Source: Streptomyces sp. V4I2
Lineage (GTDB): Bacteria > Actinomycetota > Actinomycetes > Streptomycetales > Streptomycetaceae
Direction of reading: 5' to 3'
DNA length: 64,000 nucleotides
Assembly: GCF_030817655.1 (NCBI RefSeq)
Contig: NZ_JAUSZM010000003.1
Location: forward strand, 4,898,001 to 4,962,000
Below the pieces are notes generated by a model. The model ran no database searches. It was not told the DNA's origin and saw nothing but the letters and a program-made list of their open reading frames with translations. This document shows positions 59,425 through 64,000 of this stretch, piece after piece. Both the position numbers and the translations under genes were made by a program. How positions within the stretch are numbered: the first letter of the stretch is position 1; each line of letters begins with the position of its first letter.

Positions 59425-60659
59425 GCACCGCTCCACAGACCGTCGGGAGTCAGTCCCAGCAACTCGATCGCGTTGCCCCGCACGATCCGCTCCACGACCT
59501 CGGCGTCCAGGTGCCCCATCTGCGCCTCGCCGACCTCACGCGACTTCGGCCAGGTGGAGTCGGAGTGGGGGTAGTCGGTCTCGTACAGGACGTTTCCCAC
59601 CCCGATGGCGTCCAGGTTCCGCAGCCCGAAGGCGTCGTCGAAGAAGCAGCCGTAGACGTGCTCGGCGAAGAGTTCGGACGGCGGCCGGTGGACCTTGTCG
59701 GCGACGCCGCCCCAGCCGCGGTTCTCCTCCCAGACGACGTCGGCGCGTTCGAGGATGTAGGGGATCCAGCCGATCTGCCCCTCGGCGTACATGATCTTGA
59801 GGTTCGGGAAGCGCTCGAACTTGCCGCTCATCAGCCAGTCGACCATCGAGAAACAGCAGTTGGCGAAGGTGATGGTGGAGCCGACGGCGGGCGGGGCGTC
59901 GGCGGAGGTGGAGGGCATCCGGCTGCTGGAGCCGATGTGCATGGCGACGACGGTGCCGGTCTCGTCGCAGGCGGCGAGGAAGGGGTCCCAGTCGTCGGTG
60001 TGGACGGACGGCAGCCCGAGGTGCGGGGGTATCTCGGAGAAGGCGACGGCACGGACGCCGCGGGCGGCGTTGCGGCGGACTTCCGCAGCCGCCAACTCGG
60101 CGTCCCAGAGGGGGATGAGGGTGAGCGGTATGAGGCGCCCCTGCGCCTCCGGTCCGCACCACTCCTCCACCATCCAGTCGTTGTAGGCCTGGACACACAG
60201 CAGACCGAGCTCGTGGTCCTTCGCCTCCGTGAAGGTCTGGCCGCAGAAGCGGGGGAAGGTCGGGAAGCAGACGGCGGACTGGACGTGGTTGACGTCCATG
60301 TCGGCGAGCCGGGCGGGGACGTCGTACGAGCCCGGCCGCATCTGCTCGTACGTGATGACCTCGAGCTTGATCTCGTCCCTGCTGTAGCCGACGGCGGTGT
60401 CGAGGCGGGTGAGGGGGCGGTGCAGGTCCTCGTAGATCCACCAGTCGCCGAGCGGGCCGTCGTCGCCGGGCCGACCCATGACGGGCTTGAAGCGGCCGCC
60501 GAGGAAGGACATCTCCTTCAGGGGGGCGCGGACCGTACGGGGACCGATGTCGAGGTACTTCTTCGGGAGCCGGTCCTGCCAGACGGTCGGGGGCTCAACG
60601 GTGTGGTCGTCGACGGAGATGATCAGTGGGAGCGCCGAGTGCGCCGAGTTGGTCTCCAT
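59421..60659 (-). CDS. Amidohydrolase-2 family protein
   Basis: A 412-residue TIM-barrel amidohydrolase (ACMSD-like group): SVDDHTVEPPTVWQDRLP (metal site start), LADMDVNHVQSAVCFPTF, VVAMHIGSSSRMPSTSADAP (His), NLKIMYAEGQIGWIPYILE (Glu) and VLYETDYPHSDSTWPKSREV (Asp). Such enzymes hydrolyse or decarboxylate aromatic or amide substrates. It is the first gene of the amidohydrolase-LLM-SDR operon and has the palindrome CTGACGGTCCGTCAG about 20 bases upstream of the ATG, well placed for repression. Confidence 0.9.
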   Translation of the reverse strand: METNSAHSALPLIISVDDHTVEPPTVWQDRLPKKYLDIGPRTVRAPLKEMSFLGGRFKPVMGRPGDDGPLGDWWIYEDLHRPLTRLDTAVGYSRDEIKLEVITYEQMRPGSYDVPARLADMDVNHVQSAVCFPTFPRFCGQTFTEAKDHELGLLCVQAYNDWMVEEWCGPEAQGRLIPLTLIPLWDAELAAAEVRRNAARGVRAVAFSEIPPHLGLPSVHTDDWDPFLAACDETGTVVAMHIGSSSRMPSTSADAPPAVGSTITFANCCFSMVDWLMSGKFERFPNLKIMYAEGQIGWIPYILERADVVWEENRGWGGVADKVHRPPSELFAEHVYGCFFDDAFGLRNLDAIGVGNVLYETDYPHSDSTWPKSREVGEAQMGHLDAEVVERIVRGNAIELLGLTPDGLWSGA

Positions 60660-60679
60660 GGGGGCACGGTAGCGCTGAT

Positions 60680-60694
60680 CTGACGGTCCGTCAG
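60680..60694. promoter_or_regulatory. CTGACGGTCCGTCAG operator
   Basis: Perfect palindromic arms (CTGACGG T CCGTCAG) immediately upstream of the amidohydrolase start, in the gap shared with the divergent AfsR-like gene. Same arms as the sites at 31478 and 57663. TetR-type binding is likely. Confidence 0.7.
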
Positions 60695-60877
60695 CTATGG
60701 CTGCGAGGTCGCGCTGGGAGCCCGGTCGGGACGGTTCCTGTCCGGAAGTGTGCGAAGAGAGCGTGAGGAGCTTGTGATATCCCGCGCGCCTCCCTGTGAT
60801 CGGGCTCTCCACAGCTGACGCATCTGCCATGAGCAAGGCAAACTGGCGTCGTTGCTCACGTTTCTAGGGGGACGGCG

Positions 60878-63838
60878 ATGGACGGTGTACCGCAGGTGCC
60901 CGAGGTACCGCGCGTACCGGAGCAGAGGCGTCCCGACTCCTCCACGGGGTCGGCGGCTCTGCGCTTCGGTGTGCTCGGTCCGGTGCGCGCCTGGCGCGGC
61001 GAGGAGCCGCTGACCACCGGATCCCCCCAGCAACGCGCCCTGCTCGCCGCCCTGCTCCTGCGCGAGGGCCGCACGGCGACCGCGGCCGAGCTGATCGACG
61101 CCCTGTGGGGCGAGGAGCCCCCGTCCCAGGCGCTGGCGGCGCTGCGGACGTACGCGTCGAGGCTCCGGAAGGTGCTGGATCCGGGCGTCCTCGCGAGCGA
61201 GTCCGGCGGCTACGCGATCCGCGGACTGAGCGACGGCGCGCTGGACCTCACGGTCGTGCAGGACCTGGCGACCGAGGCGGAGAAGGCGAAGAACGCAGGC
61301 GACCTGTGCCACGCCCGTGACGTCCTGGGCCGCGCGCTCGCCCTGTGGGACGGGGAGGCGCTGGCCGGGGTGCCGGGCCCGTACGCGGAGGCGCAGCGGG
61401 TGCGGTTGGAGGAGTGGCGCCTGCAACTCCTGGAATCCCGCCTCGACATGGACCTGGAGCAGGGCTGCCACGCGGAGGCGGTCTCCGAACTGACGGCCCT
61501 GACGGCGGCGCACCCCCTGCGCGAGCGCCTGCGCGAACTGCTGATGCTGGCGCTGTACCGCAGCGGACGCCAGGCGGAGGCCCTCGCCGTCTACGCGGAC
61601 ACGCGCCGCCTGCTGGCCGACGAACTGGGCGTGGACCCCCGCCCGGGGCTGAAGGAACTCCAGCAGCGCATCCTGCAGGCGGACCCGGACCTGGTGGAAC
61701 CGTCGGCCCCCAAGGCCGAGCCGGCCGCGGCGGCGGTCCGCCCGGCCCAGCTGCCCGCCACCGTCCCGGACTTCACCGGACGTGCCTCCTTCGTCTCCGA
61801 GCTGGGCGAGGTACTGGCCTCGGCGGAGGGCCGGGTGATGGCGGTCTCGGCGCTGGCGGGGATCGGGGGCGTGGGAAAGACGACCCTGGCGGTGCACGTG
61901 GCCCACCAGGCACGGTCGGCCTTCCCCGACGGCCAGTTGTACGTCGATCTCCAGGGCGCGGGCTCCCGGGCGGCGGAACCGGAGACGGTCCTGGGGGCGT
62001 TCCTGCGGGCCCTGGGCACGGCCGATTCGGCGATCCCGGACTCCCTGGAGGAACGTGCGGCCCTGTACCGCTCGGTCCTGGACGGCCGCCGCGTCCTCGT
62101 CCTGCTGGACAACGCACGGGACGCGGCACAGGTGCGTCCCCTGCTGCCGGGCACCGAGGGCTGCGCGGCGCTGGTGACCTCCCGGGTGCGGATGGTGGAC
62201 CTGGCGGGGGCCCATCTGATCGACCTGGACGTCATGTCCCCCGACGAGGCACTGTCCCTGTTCACGAAGATCGTGGGCGAGGAACGGGTGGCCTCCGAGC
62301 GGGAGGCCGCGCTGGACGTCGTGGCCGCGTGCGGTTTCCTCCCGCTGGCGATCCGCATCGCGGCGTCGCGGCTCGCGGCCCGTCGTACCTGGACGGTGTC
62401 CGTCCTGGCGGCGAAGCTGGCGGACGAGCGGCGGCGGCTGGACGAGCTGCAGGCCGGCGACCTGGCGGTGAAGGCGACCTTCGAGCTGGGGTACGGACAG
62501 CTCGAGCCGGCGCAGGCACGGGCGTTCCGGCTGCTGGGGCTGGCGGACGGACCGGACATGTCGGTGGCGGCGGCCGCGGCGGTGCTGGACCTGCCGGTGG
62601 AGGACACCGAGGACGTGCTGGAGTCGCTGGTCGACACCTCCCTGCTGGAGTCCGCGGCTCCCGGCCGGTACCGGTACCACGACCTGGTGCGGCTCTACGC
62701 GCGTGCGTGCGCGGAGCGCGACGAGCAGCCACCGGGCGAGCGGGAGGCGGCGCTTTCTCGGTTGCTGGACTTCTACTTGGCCACTGCGGCGGGGGTTTAC
62801 GCGATCGAGCGGCCGGCGGATCGGCTGGTGGATCACATTGCCACCACCATCCACGAGGGACTGGCATTCGACATCCGGGAGTCGGCTCTGGACTGGCTCT
62901 TCGCCGAGGCCGGATGCCTCCTGGCCTGCGTCCAACATTCATTGCGTGTCCCTACGCTTCGGCGTGCCGCCAGTCTTCTGCTCGTGGCGAAGGACCTCTC
63001 GGAGTCCGGTGCCAGTTCACTTGCCTACGAGCGGGCAGCCACCGCCCTGTGCCAGGCCGCCCAGGAACTCGGTGACGCACACGTCGAGGCTCAAGCGCGA
63101 ACGGCCCTGGCACAGGTACACGTGCGCGCCGGGCGCTTCGAGGAAGCGGGCATCGAAGCGAGCAAGGCGATGGCGCTGGATTCTTCCGAGGATCCGTGGT
63201 CCAAGTGCAACGCGCCTCTGGAGCGCGGCGTCATCGCCTTCTACCAGTCCGAACTCGAAGATGCCGACACCTACTTGAGTATTGCTCTGGACAACTTCCG
63301 GGAGGACGCGAATGCGCCGGGAGAGGCCAGCGCACTGTGCAATCTGTCTCGTGTACACCTGGCCCTGGGCAAAACGAGCACGGCCATCTCTCTCGTTGAG
63401 CAGGGCATTGAGATATACGACAGCCTCGGATCGGCGCTGCGCCTCGCCAACGGCAGATACGCCCTCGGTCTCGCGCTCACTGTCGCCGCCCGGTACGACG
63501 AAGCTCTTGAACAACTCACGGCAGCCCTGGCCGTCTTCCGGGAGAACCGCCAACCACTCTGGGCAGGCGTCACGCACTTCCGCATCGCGGAGGTTCACCT
63601 GGCAGCGAACCGCCCACCACTCGCCGCCGCCCACGCCGAACAAGCCATCGCCCTACGAGGTATCGGCGGAGAGTGGCGCCGGGGAACGGTGCTCACCGTG
63701 CTGGGTAAGGCCCTCCTCATGCTCGGCCAGCCCGACCGGGCCCACGCCTGCTGGCGCGAAGCCCTGACCATCTACGAAACGCTGGGCTCCGCCGAGGCAA
63801 CCGAGGTTCGCGCGCTCCTCAGCCCGGTGGCGTCCTGA
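60878..63838 (+). CDS. AfsR/SARP-family transcriptional regulator (SARP + NB-ARC + TPR)
   Basis: A 986-residue regulator. The SARP winged helix (about residues 27-110) has LRFGVLGPVRAWRGEEPLTT and AAELIDALWGEEPPSQALAA. The bacterial transcriptional activation domain (about 110-260) has LRERLRELLMLALYRSGRQA. NB-ARC ATPase: GIGGVGKTTLAVHVA near residue 327, VLVLLDNARDAAQV, GFLPLAIRIAASRLA. A TPR region covers about 700-986. SARPs bind 11-bp-spaced direct repeats to activate antibiotic and developmental genes. No biosynthetic cluster adjoins; the divergent amidohydrolase operon or the repeats at 17681 are only possible targets. The last third is less GC-biased than the first. Confidence 0.93.
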   Translation: MDGVPQVPEVPRVPEQRRPDSSTGSAALRFGVLGPVRAWRGEEPLTTGSPQQRALLAALLLREGRTATAAELIDALWGEEPPSQALAALRTYASRLRKVLDPGVLASESGGYAIRGLSDGALDLTVVQDLATEAEKAKNAGDLCHARDVLGRALALWDGEALAGVPGPYAEAQRVRLEEWRLQLLESRLDMDLEQGCHAEAVSELTALTAAHPLRERLRELLMLALYRSGRQAEALAVYADTRRLLADELGVDPRPGLKELQQRILQADPDLVEPSAPKAEPAAAAVRPAQLPATVPDFTGRASFVSELGEVLASAEGRVMAVSALAGIGGVGKTTLAVHVAHQARSAFPDGQLYVDLQGAGSRAAEPETVLGAFLRALGTADSAIPDSLEERAALYRSVLDGRRVLVLLDNARDAAQVRPLLPGTEGCAALVTSRVRMVDLAGAHLIDLDVMSPDEALSLFTKIVGEERVASEREAALDVVAACGFLPLAIRIAASRLAARRTWTVSVLAAKLADERRRLDELQAGDLAVKATFELGYGQLEPAQARAFRLLGLADGPDMSVAAAAAVLDLPVEDTEDVLESLVDTSLLESAAPGRYRYHDLVRLYARACAERDEQPPGEREAALSRLLDFYLATAAGVYAIERPADRLVDHIATTIHEGLAFDIRESALDWLFAEAGCLLACVQHSLRVPTLRRAASLLLVAKDLSESGASSLAYERAATALCQAAQELGDAHVEAQARTALAQVHVRAGRFEEAGIEASKAMALDSSEDPWSKCNAPLERGVIAFYQSELEDADTYLSIALDNFREDANAPGEASALCNLSRVHLALGKTSTAISLVEQGIEIYDSLGSALRLANGRYALGLALTVAARYDEALEQLTAALAVFRENRQPLWAGVTHFRIAEVHLAANRPPLAAAHAEQAIALRGIGGEWRRGTVLTVLGKALLMLGQPDRAHACWREALTIYETLGSAEATEVRALLSPVAS

Positions 63839-63911
63839 GCTCTGATCGAGCGTTCATCGTTCGTTTATCGCCGCACGTCATTCTGCTGCTACCAACCCGT
63901 CGCCTCGGGGG

Positions 63912-64000
63912 TCAGACGGCTTGGTAAAGGGCCGTACGGATACGGTGTACGGCCTCAGGAAGCCCGTCCGGCAACCCACGGGGGAGTTCCCGGGCGGGCT
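63912..64000 (-). CDS. C-terminal part of a gene running off the window edge
   Basis: The minus-strand frame ending at TGA (63912-63914) reads ELPRGLPDGLPEAVHRIRTA and LYQAV, a convincing protein end with GC-rich third positions. The rest lies beyond 64000. It is convergent with the AfsR-like gene. Family not recognised from 29 residues. Confidence 0.5.
   Translation of the reverse strand, partial: PARELPRGLPDGLPEAVHRIRTALYQAV

Noticed and set aside
60660..60877. Possible SARP repeats between the amidohydrolase and AfsR-like genes
   Set aside because: No 11-bp-spaced direct repeats are visible there, so autoregulation by SARP repeats is not supported.

Overview
This window reads as Streptomyces chromosome. 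Base composition is very GC-rich with strongly GC-biased third codon positions. It carries families typical of streptomycetes: a SigF/SigB-type sigma factor, GAF-ANTAR proteins, two HTH(DUF5753)/DUF397 modules, DUF6247, GPP34, an AfsR/SARP regulator with NB-ARC and TPR, and FbiC. No rRNA, tRNA, CRISPR array or prophage was seen. The mobile elements are two TnpB-encoding (IS605/IS1341-type) insertions, each at the edge of another gene.

Left part (1-12.7 kb): a truncated NACHT NTPase with a glycine-rich membrane tail. Then a signalling block: two GAF-ANTAR proteins, a stress sigma factor, a GNAT acetyltransferase and two short ANTAR proteins. An HTTM/DUF5819 membrane pair and a secreted DUF3494 ice-binding-like protein with a minisatellite tail follow. 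Next come about 1 kb of poorly coding DNA, a cold-shock-like protein and a decayed GH11 xylanase/CBM2 gene.

Middle part (12.7-42.4 kb): an AraC-VOC-UvrA-like set, a CelD acetyltransferase/DegT aminotransferase pair with 11-bp direct repeats, a glutathione peroxidase and a MerR regulator with its operator. Then the first HTH/DUF397 module and GPP34, a DD-carboxypeptidase with 213-bp intragenic tandem repeats, a polytopic membrane protein and TnpB element 1. After these lie a divergent dimeric-barrel/SDR pair, a sodium:solute symporter, an ADP-ribosylhydrolase homologue that has lost its metal ligands, and the second regulatory module. A 907-aa P-loop/TPR ATPase, a type II toxin-antitoxin pair whose antitoxin looks leaderless, and an L,D-transpeptidase-like protein lacking catalytic His/Cys complete this part.

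Right part (42.4-64 kb): fbiC (F420 precursor synthesis) and several likely F420- or flavin-dependent enzymes. There is a Tat-exported PHP hydrolase and a small operon whose first gene is cut off by TnpB element 2. A catabolic-looking block (amidohydrolase, two LLM oxidoreductases, SDR, D-aminoacylase-like, aldehyde dehydrogenase) follows, then an AfsR-like regulator. The 15-bp palindrome CTGACGNNNCGTCAG, or a close variant, occurs upstream of the amidohydrolase operon, twice upstream of the 57.6 kb LLM gene, and between the dimeric-barrel and SDR genes at 31.4 kb. This suggests one unidentified repressor controls an uncharacterised pathway split over two loci; it is the best candidate here for an undescribed system. 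The inactivated-enzyme homologues, the xylanase relic and the TnpB-truncated secretion-type gene are secondary points of interest.
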